From: Yunchengibacter salinarum
Lineage (GTDB): Bacteria > Pseudomonadota > Alphaproteobacteria > Sphingomonadales > Kordiimonadaceae
Direction: 5' to 3'
Assembly: GCF_037658235.1 (NCBI RefSeq)
Contig: NZ_JBBJLN010000005.1
Coordinates: forward strand, 1-64,000
DNA: 64,000 nt
The position numbers and the translations under genes are program-made. The first letter of the stretch is position 1. Every line of letters starts with the position of its first letter. Below are positions 1 to 8,563 of this stretch, one piece after another. Below the pieces are notes generated by a model. That model did no database searches. It worked only from the letters and a program-made list of their open reading frames with translations, and was not told where the DNA came from.

Positions 1-762
1 GAGACCGCCGCCAAGCGCGGTCATCGGTATGTGACCGTCTTCATCGACCTTGATCGTGCCGAGACCCCGGTGGTTTTTGCCGTTCCCGGCAAGGGCAAGG
101 CCTGTGTCAGGCAGTTCCGGGCGTTCCTGGAAAGTCAGGGCGGGGACGGCAGCGCCGTCGCCGAGGTGGTCTGCGACATGTCCGCCGCATTCCAGAAGGC
201 TGCCGGGGAGACCTTCGAGAATGCCCATCTCACCGTCGACTGGTTCCACACGGTGCAACTGTTCACCAACGCCGTGGACAACGTCCGCCGCCTTGAGGCC
301 AAGGCGACCCGCCTGCCCAGGGGTGCCCGCTGGGCGACCCTCAAGGCCGGGGATGGGCAGTTGAAGCCCCGCGACAGGGACGCCCTCGCCGAACTGGAAA
401 ATCTCGGCACGGCCACGGCAGAGGCCTACAAGATCAAGGAGAAGCTCCGCTGGGTCCGGGGGGCATCCACGCCCCAGGCCGCCCGCTGGCGCCTGACCCG
501 CTTCCTCCATATGGCAGAGGGGATCGTCGCCGAAACCGAGGCCCTGGCGCCGGTCCGCAAGGCCATCAACACCGTTCGCCAGCAGATCGACCGCATCATC
601 CAGCGCTGGCACTCAACTTACTCCAACGCACGCCTGGAGGGCCTCAACTCCATCTTCCAGGCCGCCCGTCACCGGGCCCGGGGCTACAGCAACCCAAAAA
701 CCTTCATTACCATGATATACCTGCTCGCCGCACCCATCGGCGACGTCACAAAATCCACTTGA
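1..762 (+). mobile_element. 3' part of an ISL3-family insertion sequence
   Basis: The transposase reading frame is open from base 1, so the left end of the element lies outside the window. The right end should lie in the 85 bases between the transposase stop and the fcl stop at 847, but I could not identify the terminal inverted repeat without the left end. The element sits at the edge of the GDP-fucose genes. Confidence 0.6.
1..762 (+). CDS. ISL3-family transposase, C-terminal part (5' end outside window)
   Basis: DDE transposase that would cut and join the ends of its insertion sequence. The frame is open upstream of the GTG at 31 and encodes E-T-A-A-K-R-G-H-R-Y before it, matching the family's K-G-H-R-Y stretch, so the gene starts outside the window and 31 is not the true start. 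Acidic residues fit the DDE triad: D in F-I-D-L-D, D in V-C-D-M-S, and E in N-A-R-L-E-G-L-N-S, the typical ISL3 C-terminal motif. About 254 codons are present and the frame is intact to TGA. Whether the element is active cannot be judged from half of it. Confidence 0.85.
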   Translation, partial: ETAAKRGHRYVTVFIDLDRAETPVVFAVPGKGKACVRQFRAFLESQGGDGSAVAEVVCDMSAAFQKAAGETFENAHLTVDWFHTVQLFTNAVDNVRRLEAKATRLPRGARWATLKAGDGQLKPRDRDALAELENLGTATAEAYKIKEKLRWVRGASTPQAARWRLTRFLHMAEGIVAETEALAPVRKAINTVRQQIDRIIQRWHSTYSNARLEGLNSIFQAARHRARGYSNPKTFITMIYLLAAPIGDVTKST

Positions 763-846
763 TGCGTCGCAGCACCCTTAATTTTGCCGCCAACCTGTCC
801 AACCAAACAGGGCCACCTCTCTTTCAATAGAACTACCTGTTGCGGA

Positions 847-1791
847 CTATCTCGACATGTTCAGATAGTCCGCAACCACCTTTTCTATGCCGCGTTCAAG
901 GCTGATCCCGAATGACCAACCGGCTTCCCGCAACAGACTGGAATCCATAAGTTTGCGCGGTGTGCCATTGGGCTTTTCCGTATCAAACACCAAATCACCG
1001 TCAAACCCCACCTCAGCGGCAATCATTTCGGCCAACTGGCGAATAGAAACCTCTTCCCCGGTTCCCACATTGATCGGCCCTTCCCTGTCATAGGACTTCA
1101 GCAGGAAAACACAGGCATCCGCCAGATCATCCACATGCATGAATTCCCTGAGAGGAGAACCATCCCCCCATATTTCGACACTCTGGGAACCAGCCTCACG
1201 CGCTTCCACCATTTTTCGCACAAGAGCAGGAAGAACATGGCTGTTCTTCAGGTCATAATTATCACCGGGACCATACAGATTTGTAGGCATAGCGGAAATA
1301 TAGTGCCGCCCATATTGACGGCGGTACGCATCGCATAGCTTGATACCGGCAATCTTCGCCACGGCATAGGCTTCATTGGTGGGCTCCAGCGGACCGGTCA
1401 GGAGAGACGATTCCTCCATCGGCTGCTGGGCGAACTTGGGATAGATACAACTGGACCCCATAAACAATAGCCGCGTCACGCCGCTTTCATGTGCAGCATG
1501 GATCACATTGGCCGCGATCATGAGGTTGTCATATAAAAAATCAGCCGGGTAGGTATCGTTGGCAAGTATGCCGCCAACCTTTGCCGCAGCGATAACCACC
1601 ACATCGGGAGCCTCCGCCTGCAACAAAGCTTCCGCGTCCCTCTGGCGCGTCAAATCACCATCCTTGCGCGCAACCGGGCGCACCTGACACGATTCCTGCT
1701 CAAGGCGCCGAACGACGGCGGAACCCACCATTCCCGCAGACCCCGTAACCAACACTTTCTTATTCTCAAGAGGGTAAAGAGTTTCCGACAT
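847..1791 (-). CDS. fcl: GDP-L-fucose synthase
   Basis: Epimerase/reductase that converts GDP-4-keto-6-deoxy-mannose to GDP-L-fucose, a cytoplasmic sugar donor for surface polysaccharides. It is an extended short-chain dehydrogenase with an N-terminal Rossmann motif G-S-A-G-M-V-G-S and a Y-x-x-x-K catalytic pair in N-E-A-Y-A-V-A-K. The G-S-S-C-I-Y-P segment is typical of the family. Length of about 314 residues is normal. I chose the ATG at 1791, 4 bases after the gmd stop, because a GGGA lies about 8 bases upstream. An in-frame ATG at 1809 overlapping gmd is the alternative. It is in an operon with gmd. Confidence 0.93.
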   Translation of the reverse strand: MSETLYPLENKKVLVTGSAGMVGSAVVRRLEQESCQVRPVARKDGDLTRQRDAEALLQAEAPDVVVIAAAKVGGILANDTYPADFLYDNLMIAANVIHAAHESGVTRLLFMGSSCIYPKFAQQPMEESSLLTGPLEPTNEAYAVAKIAGIKLCDAYRRQYGRHYISAMPTNLYGPGDNYDLKNSHVLPALVRKMVEAREAGSQSVEIWGDGSPLREFMHVDDLADACVFLLKSYDREGPINVGTGEEVSIRQLAEMIAAEVGFDGDLVFDTEKPNGTPRKLMDSSLLREAGWSFGISLERGIEKVVADYLNMSR

Positions 1792-1795
1792 TCGT

Positions 1796-2869
1796 TCAGT
1801 CCCGACCATATTGTAGACGAACCAAGCGCTCAGTTTTCAGAAGCTCCCGATCCGCATCCACCATTTCATCAACCAAAGCACTGAAATCGGTCGTATGCCG
1901 CCAGCCCAGTTGCTCATGCGCCTTGCTGGCGTCCCCGATCAACAGGTCCACTTCCGTGGGGCGGAAATAACGCGGGTCGATCCGCACCAGCACATCGCCC
2001 GTTTTCGCATCAAGGCCCACCTCGTCCACGCCGCTGCCGCGCCATTCCAGCGGGCGACCCACGCGGGCAAAGGCGCGCTCCACGAAGTCGCGCACGCTGC
2101 GGGTTTCCCCCGTGGCGAGCACGAAATCATCCGCTTTGTCATGCTGAAGAATGCGCCACATGCCATCCACATAGTCGCGGGCATGGCCCCAGTCCCGCTT
2201 GGCATCCAGATTGCCCAGATAAAGCACGTCCTGTAGCCCCAGTTCGATTGCGGCCACGGCGCGGGTGATCTTGCGGGTGACAAAGGTTTCCCCCCGCATC
2301 GGGCTCTCATGATTGAACAGAATGCCGTTGGAAGCGAAAATGCCGTAGGCTTCCCGGTAGTTCACGCAGATCCAATAGGCATACAGCTTGGCCGCCGCAT
2401 AGGGGGAGCGCGGATAAAACGGCGTGGTCTCGCTCTGCGGTGTTTCCTGCACCAGGCCATAGAGTTCCGAGGTGGAAGCCTGATAAAAGCGGGTCTTGTT
2501 CTCCAGCTTCAGCAGCCGGATCGCCTCCAGCAGCCGCAGAGTTCCGATGGCATCCGCATTGGCGGTGTATTCGGGGGTCTCAAAGCTCACCTTCACATGG
2601 CTCTGGGCCGCGAGATTATACACCTCGTCAGGCTGGATATCGCTCATCAGGCCGATCAGATTGGCGCTGTCCGTCATGTCCCCATAATGAAGGATCAGGC
2701 GCGTATTCTCTTCGTGCAAATCCTGATAGATGGGATCGATCCGCCCCGTATTGAAAGAAGAGGAGCGCCGCTTGATGCCGTGCACCACATAGCCTTCATC
2801 CAGCAACTGGCGGGCCAGATACGCCCCGTCCTGCCCCGTGATACCGGTAATGAGCGCGGTTTTTGCCAT
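1796..2869 (-). CDS. gmd: GDP-mannose 4,6-dehydratase
   Basis: First committed step of GDP-L-fucose synthesis: GDP-mannose to GDP-4-keto-6-deoxy-mannose, NADP-dependent. The N-terminus reads M-A-K-T-A-L-I-T-G-I-T-G-Q-D-G-A-Y-L, the family nucleotide-binding signature, and Y-P-R-S-P-Y-A-A-A-K holds the catalytic Tyr/Lys pair. I chose the ATG at 2869 because the protein then begins at the conserved N-terminus with AGAGG about 11 bases upstream; an ATG at 2896 would add nine residues. It lies upstream of fcl and is divergent from manC, which makes its substrate GDP-mannose, so the three genes form a complete branch from mannose-1-phosphate to GDP-fucose. Confidence 0.95.
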   Translation of the reverse strand: MAKTALITGITGQDGAYLARQLLDEGYVVHGIKRRSSSFNTGRIDPIYQDLHEENTRLILHYGDMTDSANLIGLMSDIQPDEVYNLAAQSHVKVSFETPEYTANADAIGTLRLLEAIRLLKLENKTRFYQASTSELYGLVQETPQSETTPFYPRSPYAAAKLYAYWICVNYREAYGIFASNGILFNHESPMRGETFVTRKITRAVAAIELGLQDVLYLGNLDAKRDWGHARDYVDGMWRILQHDKADDFVLATGETRSVRDFVERAFARVGRPLEWRGSGVDEVGLDAKTGDVLVRIDPRYFRPTEVDLLIGDASKAHEQLGWRHTTDFSALVDEMVDADRELLKTERLVRLQYGRD

Positions 2870-2992
2870 GATACGCGAGACCTCTTTTATGACCATTCTT
2901 TAGGGTCAGATCGCTTAGCACACTTGCCAGATTTTGGGAAACAGTATTACTTAAGAGTGCATCGCCGACATTGACTCCGTGGAGACCTCATT

Positions 2993-4408
2993 TTGACCCC
3001 TTCCCTTCCAATACAGCCCGTCATCCTGTCAGGCGGCGCTGGTTCTCGCCTCTGGCCCTTGTCACGAGAACAGTACCCCAAGCAGTTCCTGCCGCTGGTG
3101 GGGGACGGGAGCCTGTTCGAGGGCACCCTCGCCCGTGTGGCGCCGGAGCACGGCTTTCTGCCGCCGCTCGTCATTGGCAGCCACCATCATCGCTTTCTGA
3201 TGGCGGAGGCCGCGCGGGAAACCGGCACGGCCCCTGCCGCCATCGTGCTGGAGCCGGTGGCGAAAAACACCCTGCCCGCGCTCGCCGTGGCGGCCCTGCT
3301 GGCGGCGCGGGACAACCCGGATCGATTGCTTCTCGTGCTGCCAAGCGACCATGTGATCACCGACCCGGACAGCTTCCGCGCAGCCGTATGGGCCGGGGCG
3401 GAGGCGGCCAGCCAGGGCCATCTGACCTGTTTCGGCATGACGCCCGACCGGCCAGAGACCGGCTATGGCTATATCCGGGCGGGCGCCGCGCTCACCGACC
3501 ATGCCACCCACCCCGCCTTTCGTGTGGATGCGTTTCGGGAAAAGCCGGATCGCAAGACCGCCGAAACCTATCTGGCGCAGGGCGGCTATAGCTGGAACAG
3601 CGGCATGTTCCTGATGCGCGCGGGCACCGTGCTGGATGAACTGGAAGCCCACACCCCCGGCCTGCTGTCCGCCTGCCGCGCCGCCATCGGAGACGCCAGG
3701 GAGGACCTGGACTTTCTGCGCCTGAACGAACAGGCCTTCAAGGCCATGGACGGCACCAGCATCGATTACGGCCTGATGGAAAAAACCGACCGCGCGGCGG
3801 TGGTGCCCGCCCGTTTCGGCTGGTCGGACCTGGGCTCCTACAGCGCGCTGGCGGCGGTTCAGCCAAAGGACGGTCAGGGCAATGTAACCCGCGGCGATGT
3901 GATGCTGGAGGACTGCACAGACTGCTATATCAATGGGGACGGCCTGCTGGTGGCGGGCCTCGGCCTCAACGGCATCAGCGTGGTGGCCACGGAAGACGCC
4001 CTGCTGGTGGCCCGCACCGACCGGGATCAAGACATCAAACGCTTTGTGACACGACTAAAGGAGCAGGGACGGCCAGAGGCCACCGTTCACCGCACGCGCC
4101 ACCGGCCCTGGGGCTTCTGGCGCCGTCTGGTGCTGGAGGGGGACGCCTATGAAGTGCGGGAAGTGATGATCCGCGCCGGGGAGGAACAGGCCCTGCAATA
4201 TCATCAGGAACGCACCGAGCACTGGGTGGTGGTCAGCGGCAAGGCCACGCTGGAGCGGGGGGAAGACACGCTCACCCTCGGCCCCGGCGAAAGCACCTGC
4301 CTGCCGCCCGGCGTGCCGCACCGCCTGTCCAACCGCACGGACGCCCCCGTCACCCTGATCGAAGTACGCACCGGCACACTAAGCGATACGGACGTGGTCC
4401 GGCTTTAG
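2993..4408 (+). CDS. manC: Mannose-1-phosphate guanylyltransferase / mannose-6-phosphate isomerase
   Basis: Two-domain type II enzyme. The N-terminal nucleotidyltransferase (residues about 8-290) makes GDP-mannose from mannose-1-phosphate and GTP, with the signature G-G-A-G-S-R-L-W-P-L-S-R and Y-P-K-Q-F-L. F-R-E-K-P-D is the second sugar-nucleotide motif. The C-terminal cupin (about 350-465, with Q-Y-H-x-x-R-x-E-H-W) is the isomerase domain. Length 471 is standard. The start codon is TTG at 2993 with GGAGA 7-8 bases upstream. It is divergent from gmd/fcl across a 123-base gap; a weak promoter-like pair (TTGCCA at 2924, TATTAC at 2945) may serve it. No phosphomannomutase gene is in the window. 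Confidence 0.95.
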   Translation: MTPSLPIQPVILSGGAGSRLWPLSREQYPKQFLPLVGDGSLFEGTLARVAPEHGFLPPLVIGSHHHRFLMAEAARETGTAPAAIVLEPVAKNTLPALAVAALLAARDNPDRLLLVLPSDHVITDPDSFRAAVWAGAEAASQGHLTCFGMTPDRPETGYGYIRAGAALTDHATHPAFRVDAFREKPDRKTAETYLAQGGYSWNSGMFLMRAGTVLDELEAHTPGLLSACRAAIGDAREDLDFLRLNEQAFKAMDGTSIDYGLMEKTDRAAVVPARFGWSDLGSYSALAAVQPKDGQGNVTRGDVMLEDCTDCYINGDGLLVAGLGLNGISVVATEDALLVARTDRDQDIKRFVTRLKEQGRPEATVHRTRHRPWGFWRRLVLEGDAYEVREVMIRAGEEQALQYHQERTEHWVVVSGKATLERGEDTLTLGPGESTCLPPGVPHRLSNRTDAPVTLIEVRTGTLSDTDVVRL

Positions 4409-4413
4409 GGCCG

Positions 4414-5061
4414 TCAGGCGCCCCGGCCTGACGAGGTCAGCTTCCATTGGTCCATCAGGTCGGCGCGCGCCTGCACCAGAAAGGCGGCCATGAGAGCGAA
4501 CAGGCCGAACGTCTCGAAGCTTTGTTCGAAACTGAACCGAAGGCCGAAAAGGCGCACCACCCCTTCACCGCCGGCACTCATATCGCCGAGTATTGCGGAA
4601 CCCGCCAGCACGGCAAACAGACCCAGCAAACCGAGCGCGGGCACCGGCAGCCGGAACCGCCTGAGCGCCAACACACCCCCCAACAGGGCGCCTTCAACCA
4701 GGAAAAGGCTCACCTCCGGCAGACCAAGGAGCCCCATGCGCTCATGCAGGCCAAGGGCCGCATCAAGAAACAGCAACAGGAAAAGCAGTGTGGCCGCGAC
4801 CCAGAAAATCCGCACCCGGCTGCTTGCCCTCGCCTGCCGCGCCCCATCGGCCCAGCTGAGCAACAGATAGACCCCGTGACTCAAACTGGCCGCCATCAGG
4901 GCGAAACTGGCGCCGATCAGGGCATTCACACCGGCTAGGTCCACGCGCCACGCCGTGCCCGTGCGCCATTCCAGCCCCTTCAGCGCCAGAAGAATCAGCG
5001 GAAACAGGGCGAAGAAATAAAGGTCGCGCCATCTCAGTGCAGCGAAAAAGGAAGGTCGCAT
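4414..5061 (-). CDS. Putative integral membrane protein of unknown function
   Basis: A 215-residue hydrophobic protein with about six membrane-spanning stretches and basic loops (for example R-Q-A-R-A-S-S-R-V-R). I do not recognise a family. I chose the ATG at 5061 (M-R-P-S-F-F) because the extra upstream residues look unlike a membrane protein N-terminus; no strong ribosome binding site marks it. It converges with manC, the stops being 5 bases apart, and a perfect 8-bp inverted repeat (4412-4419 with 4426-4433) overlaps the convergent ends and could help termination. Confidence 0.6.
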   Translation of the reverse strand: MRPSFFAALRWRDLYFFALFPLILLALKGLEWRTGTAWRVDLAGVNALIGASFALMAASLSHGVYLLLSWADGARQARASSRVRIFWVAATLLFLLLFLDAALGLHERMGLLGLPEVSLFLVEGALLGGVLALRRFRLPVPALGLLGLFAVLAGSAILGDMSAGGEGVVRLFGLRFSFEQSFETFGLFALMAAFLVQARADLMDQWKLTSSGRGA

Positions 5062-5125
5062 AACAAACTCACACATACAAAGTACGACCTGAGAGTGTAT
5101 CAAAGCACCATACGGATAGCACGCC

Positions 5126-6913
5126 TTAAAATTGCAGCGCCGCCAGCCGGGCATAGAGACCGCCCGCCTGTACCAGTTCATCATGGGTGCCGGTGGCGAC
5201 GATACGGCCCCTGTCCATCACCAGAATCCGATCCGCCTGCTTCACCGTGGCAAGGCGGTGCGCGATCACCAGTGTGGTGCGGTCGGCCATAAGACGGGTG
5301 AGGGCCGCCTGTACCTTGCCTTCCGACTCGGCGTCCAGCGCGCTTGTGGCCTCGTCCAGCAGCAGGACCGGGGCGTTTTTCAGGATAGCGCGGGCAATGG
5401 CAATGCGCTGGCGCTGGCCGCCGGACAGGCGTGTACCCCGCTCGCCAAGCTGGGCATCGAAGCCGTCCGGGTGTTCCTCGATGAAATCCAGCGCCGCCGC
5501 GGCCTCGGCTGCCGCGCGCACCTCCGCATCCCCCGCGTCCGGCCGACCATAGCGGATGTTTTCCCGCACCGTATCGGCAAACACCACGGTTTCCTGTGGC
5601 ACGAACGCCATCTGGCGGCGCAGGTCCATCGGGTTCAGCCGGTCCACGGGCACGCCGTCAATACGGATGCGCCCCGTGGTGACATCGTGAAAGCGCAGCA
5701 GCAATTGCAGCATGGTGGACTTGCCCGCACCGCTCGGCCCCACCAGCGCCACGGTCTCCCCCGGCGCAATGCTCACATGGATGTCATCCAGCACGGCGGC
5801 ATCGGGCCGGGCGGGATAGCAGAATCCCACATGCTCGAAGTCGATGTCACCGCGCACACGCAGCGGCAGGGCCGCAGGGTTTTCAGGCGGGCGTATGGGG
5901 CTGGTGGCGTTCAGAAGCTCCGCCAGCCGCCCGGCGGCACCCGCCGCCCGTTGCAGATTGGAATACACCTCCGACAGCGCGCCGAAGGCCCCGGCCACGA
6001 ACACCGCCCGCATGATAAAAGCCAGCATTTCGCCGCCGGACATGGCACCCGTCATCACATCCTGCACGCCCTCATACATGACAAGCGCAATGGCGCCGAA
6101 GATCAGGAAGATCAGGCTGAAGGTCAGGATCGCCCGCACCCGGATGCGCTGGCGGGCAGCGCTGAACGCCTCGTCCACCCGACCGCCAAAGCGCCGGGCC
6201 TCGGCCTTTTCCTGCGTGAACGCCTGCACCACCGGCAGCGCCATCAGCGACTCGGACGCCTGGGCCCCCACATCGGCCACCCGGTCCTGACTGGTGCGGG
6301 ACAGGGTGCGCACCCGGCGCCCCACCGCCACCAGCAGGCCGATCACCAGCGGAATGACCAGTGCGATCAGGGCCATCAGCTTGGGCGACATGAAAAACAG
6401 CCAGCCCGTGCCCACCAGCGCGATCAGCGCATTCCGCGCCCAGATGCTGGCATCCTGCCCCACAATATTCTGCACCAGGGTGGTGTCGGCGGTGAGCCGG
6501 GAGACGATTTCCCCCGGACGGTTGGTTTCGAACCAGGCGGGGGACAGGCTGATCAGGCGGCCATAGACCGCCTTGCGAATATCCGCCACCACGCGCTCCC
6601 CCAGCCAGGTGACGAAATAAAACCGAAACGCCGTGGACAGCGCCAGCACCAGCACAATGGCCACGAAAATCAGAAAATAACGATCCACCCGCCCGGTGTC
6701 GCCCGCCGCAAAGCCCCGGTCCACGATCCCCTGAAAAGCCGTGGGCACCAGCAGCACCGTCATGGCACTGATCACCAGAAAAGTGAGCGCCAGCACCAGC
6801 CGCCCCTTATAGGGCTTCACAAACCCCCAAAGCGTGGCCAGATTGGCCAGCCGTTTCGGCTCCGCCCCGTCGGGCGACTCCGGGGCCGCTGTGTCAGATC
6901 GGGCGTCTGCCAT
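5126..6913 (-). CDS. ABC transporter, fused permease and ATPase (exporter type)
   Basis: Homodimeric exporter half-transporter of 595 residues. The N-terminal half holds the six-helix ABC type 1 membrane domain (about residues 30-310). The C-terminal ATPase (about 350-590) has Walker A G-P-S-G-A-G-K-S-T, signature L-S-G-G-Q, Walker B V-L-L-L-D-E-A-T-S-A-L-D and the H-loop I-A-H-R-L. The start is the ATG at 6913 with AGGAG 7 bases upstream; an upstream in-frame extension to 7087 lacks such a site. It is divergent from rpmE, an order I recall from other alphaproteobacteria. The substrate is not evident; the family includes lipid and multidrug exporters. Confidence 0.88.
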   Translation of the reverse strand: MADARSDTAAPESPDGAEPKRLANLATLWGFVKPYKGRLVLALTFLVISAMTVLLVPTAFQGIVDRGFAAGDTGRVDRYFLIFVAIVLVLALSTAFRFYFVTWLGERVVADIRKAVYGRLISLSPAWFETNRPGEIVSRLTADTTLVQNIVGQDASIWARNALIALVGTGWLFFMSPKLMALIALVIPLVIGLLVAVGRRVRTLSRTSQDRVADVGAQASESLMALPVVQAFTQEKAEARRFGGRVDEAFSAARQRIRVRAILTFSLIFLIFGAIALVMYEGVQDVMTGAMSGGEMLAFIMRAVFVAGAFGALSEVYSNLQRAAGAAGRLAELLNATSPIRPPENPAALPLRVRGDIDFEHVGFCYPARPDAAVLDDIHVSIAPGETVALVGPSGAGKSTMLQLLLRFHDVTTGRIRIDGVPVDRLNPMDLRRQMAFVPQETVVFADTVRENIRYGRPDAGDAEVRAAAEAAAALDFIEEHPDGFDAQLGERGTRLSGGQRQRIAIARAILKNAPVLLLDEATSALDAESEGKVQAALTRLMADRTTLVIAHRLATVKQADRILVMDRGRIVATGTHDELVQAGGLYARLAALQF

Positions 6914-7095
6914 AAAAGCTCCTGCACGGATGGCCGCCACGGGCGGATGATCCGCCGCGCCGTCATCATGTCCCACGCCTTGATATACGGGGTCGCGCTC
7001 CCCCGTCCAGCGGGCTTTTACCGGCACGCCAGCGCCTGAGATGAAAAACCCTGACCTTCCATTTGAAAAAACCGTCACCGGGTGCACGGCAAGCC

Positions 7096-7124
7096 TTGCA
7101 ATCGCGCCCGCGATCCCCTATACA
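7096..7124 (+). promoter_or_regulatory. Sigma-70-type promoter for rpmE
   Basis: TTGCAA (7096-7101) and TATACA (7119-7124) are separated by 17 bases, a near-consensus housekeeping promoter. The expected transcription start near 7131 leaves a short leader containing the GGAGG of rpmE. Confidence 0.6.
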
Positions 7125-7151
7125 CCGCCCTCAAATTTTGGAGGTGCGACC

Positions 7152-7376
7152 ATGAAACAGGGCATTCATCCCGAATACCACACAATCAAGGTGGTAATGA
7201 CCGACGGGACCGAATTCGAAACCCGCTCCACCTGGGGCAGCGAAGGCGATACCATGAAGCTGGAAATCGATCCCACGTCCCATCCGGCGTGGACCGGTGG
7301 CCTGCGCAAGTCGCTGGAAGGCGGCCAGGTGGCCCGCTTCAAGAAGCGGTTCGGCTCTTTCGGTCTCAAGAAATAA
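7152..7376 (+). CDS. rpmE: 50S ribosomal protein L31
   Basis: Structural protein of the large ribosomal subunit, 74 residues. The sequence H-P-x-Y-H, R-S-T-W-G and S-H-P-A-W-T-G is typical of alphaproteobacterial L31. It has no cysteines, so it is a zinc-free form. The start ATG at 7152 has GGAGG eight bases upstream; longer in-frame starts upstream are not needed. It has its own promoter and a strong terminator downstream, so it looks monocistronic. Confidence 0.96.
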   Translation: MKQGIHPEYHTIKVVMTDGTEFETRSTWGSEGDTMKLEIDPTSHPAWTGGLRKSLEGGQVARFKKRFGSFGLKK

Positions 7377-7448
7377 GTCTGCTCCGGCGCCACGCGCCGG
7401 ATACAGGCCGCCCCCGGCATCTGATGTCGTGGGCGAACCATTTAAAAA

Positions 7449-7476
7449 GCGCCGCCCTTTTCGGGTGGCGTTTTTT
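7449..7476 (+). terminator. Rho-independent terminator of rpmE
   Basis: An 8-bp stem (CGCCGCCC paired with GGGTGGCG, loop TTTT) is followed at once by six T residues, about 73 bases after the rpmE stop. Confidence 0.85.
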
Positions 7477-7510
7477 GTGCCCGTTTTTTGCGGAAACCGG
7501 GCCCTGCCCT

Positions 7511-7538
7511 CTTGAACGGAAGCGATAATTTCTTATCT
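7511..7538 (+). promoter_or_regulatory. Candidate heat-shock (RpoH) promoter of the Hsp20 gene
   Basis: CTTGAA at 7511-7516 followed about 15 bases later by CTTATCT resembles the alphaproteobacterial RpoH pattern of CTTGAA and CYTATNT. It lies about 105 bases upstream of a small heat-shock gene, where such a promoter is expected. Read by eye only. Confidence 0.4.
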
Positions 7539-7640
7539 GCTCAAGTATCCGGTCGCCACGATCCATACGGGACCGGACCTGAGACAAGACCCGGCCAAAT
7601 GGCGGGTCAAACCCTGTCGCTTCAAAAGGAGGACAAACCC

Positions 7641-8111
7641 ATGAGACACTTCGATCTGACCCCCCTGCTGCGCAGTTCCGTTGGTTTCGACCATCTGAAC
7701 CGTCTGCTGGACAGTTCCTTCGCCTCGGACGAGGCGCCCGGCTATCCGCCCTATAATATCGAAAAGCTGAGCGAAGACGACTATCGCATCACCATGGCCG
7801 TGGCCGGTTTCCGCCCGGATGAACTGGACGTGACCGTGCAGGACGGAACACTGGTGATCTCCGGCAAGGCGGAAGAAACCAGCGAGGACGAGGCCCCCAC
7901 CTATCTGCATCGCGGCATCGCCAAACGCGCCTTTGAGCGCCGCTTCCAATTGGCGGAGACCGTACAGGTGGGTGAGGCGCGCTTCGAAAACGGCCTTCTG
8001 GAAGTGGGCCTGAAACGGGTCATTCCCGACCACAAGAAGCCGCGCCAGATCGCCATTCAAAGCGGCGCCGATGAAAAAGCGCCCAAGGCGATCGAGGCGG
8101 ACGCCGCCTAA
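7641..8111 (+). CDS. Small heat-shock protein, Hsp20/alpha-crystallin family
   Basis: ATP-independent holdase chaperone that binds unfolding proteins in the cytoplasm. Of 156 residues, about 35-130 form the alpha-crystallin domain (Y-N-I-E-K with Y-R-I-T-M-A-V-A-G-F, then L-V-I-S-G-K and R-G-I-A-x-R-A-F-E-R-R-F). The C-terminal R-Q-I-A-I-Q is close to the I-x-I oligomerisation motif. The start ATG has AAGGAGG 8 bases upstream. It is IbpA-like, flanked by a candidate RpoH promoter and a strong terminator, so it is a single-gene unit. Confidence 0.93.
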   Translation: MRHFDLTPLLRSSVGFDHLNRLLDSSFASDEAPGYPPYNIEKLSEDDYRITMAVAGFRPDELDVTVQDGTLVISGKAEETSEDEAPTYLHRGIAKRAFERRFQLAETVQVGEARFENGLLEVGLKRVIPDHKKPRQIAIQSGADEKAPKAIEADAA

Positions 8112-8136
8112 GGGCGACAATGCGCAAGCACATCAG

Positions 8137-8167
8137 GGGGACGGCCACCGGGCCGTCCCTTTTTTTC
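8137..8167 (+). terminator. Rho-independent terminator of the Hsp20 gene
   Basis: A perfect 9-bp stem (GGGACGGCC and GGCCGTCCC, loop ACCG) is followed by a run of seven T residues, 27 bases after the stop. Confidence 0.88.
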
Positions 8168-8219
8168 GGTTTTTGACGCCGGCCCCACTATGACCGGCCT
8201 CATGCCTGCCCCGACAGCC

Positions 8220-8420
8220 TCACCCTTTGCCGGAAAATAGCGCCTCGGCCGCCGCGCGGGAGGACTGCCGCGCCGCGAGCGCCTGCTCGGTCCTGGCCTT
8301 TTCGCCCTCCAGCCGCGCGATCCGGTCCTGCAAGCCCTCCACGCCCAGGGTGGACAGGTCCTCCCGTTCCACCGCGGCAAGCGCATCGCCGCGCGGCTTC
8401 GGGCTGTCGTCTTCGTCCAT
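8220..8420 (-). CDS. DUF1192 family small coiled-coil protein
   Basis: A 66-residue acidic-then-helical protein. The core (V-E-R-E-D-L-S-T-L-G-V-E-G-L-Q-D-R-I-A-R-L-E-G-E-K) is characteristic of the alphaproteobacterial DUF1192 family, function unknown. I chose the ATG at 8420 because the conserved M-D-E-D-D N-terminus begins there. It is divergent from the quinone oxidoreductase, the usual neighbour of this family in alphaproteobacteria (established gene order, from memory). Confidence 0.82.
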   Translation of the reverse strand: MDEDDSPKPRGDALAAVEREDLSTLGVEGLQDRIARLEGEKARTEQALAARQSSRAAAEALFSGKG

Positions 8421-8563
8421 GCCGTCATCTCCCACTTGATACGCCCCGGCCCAGCATGGCCACCCGGCCCCGTGTCTGGCAAGGCCCATCCACCCACAAG
8501 GGGTTGTCAGGGGCGCCGCCGGTGGGCAAACTCTGGCCCAACAGTTGAGGGAGCGCAATCCAG

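Noticed and set aside
5132..7039. A 635-codon frame antisense to the ABC transporter
   Set aside because: The transporter has all Walker and signature motifs and a good ribosome binding site; the antisense frame has none.
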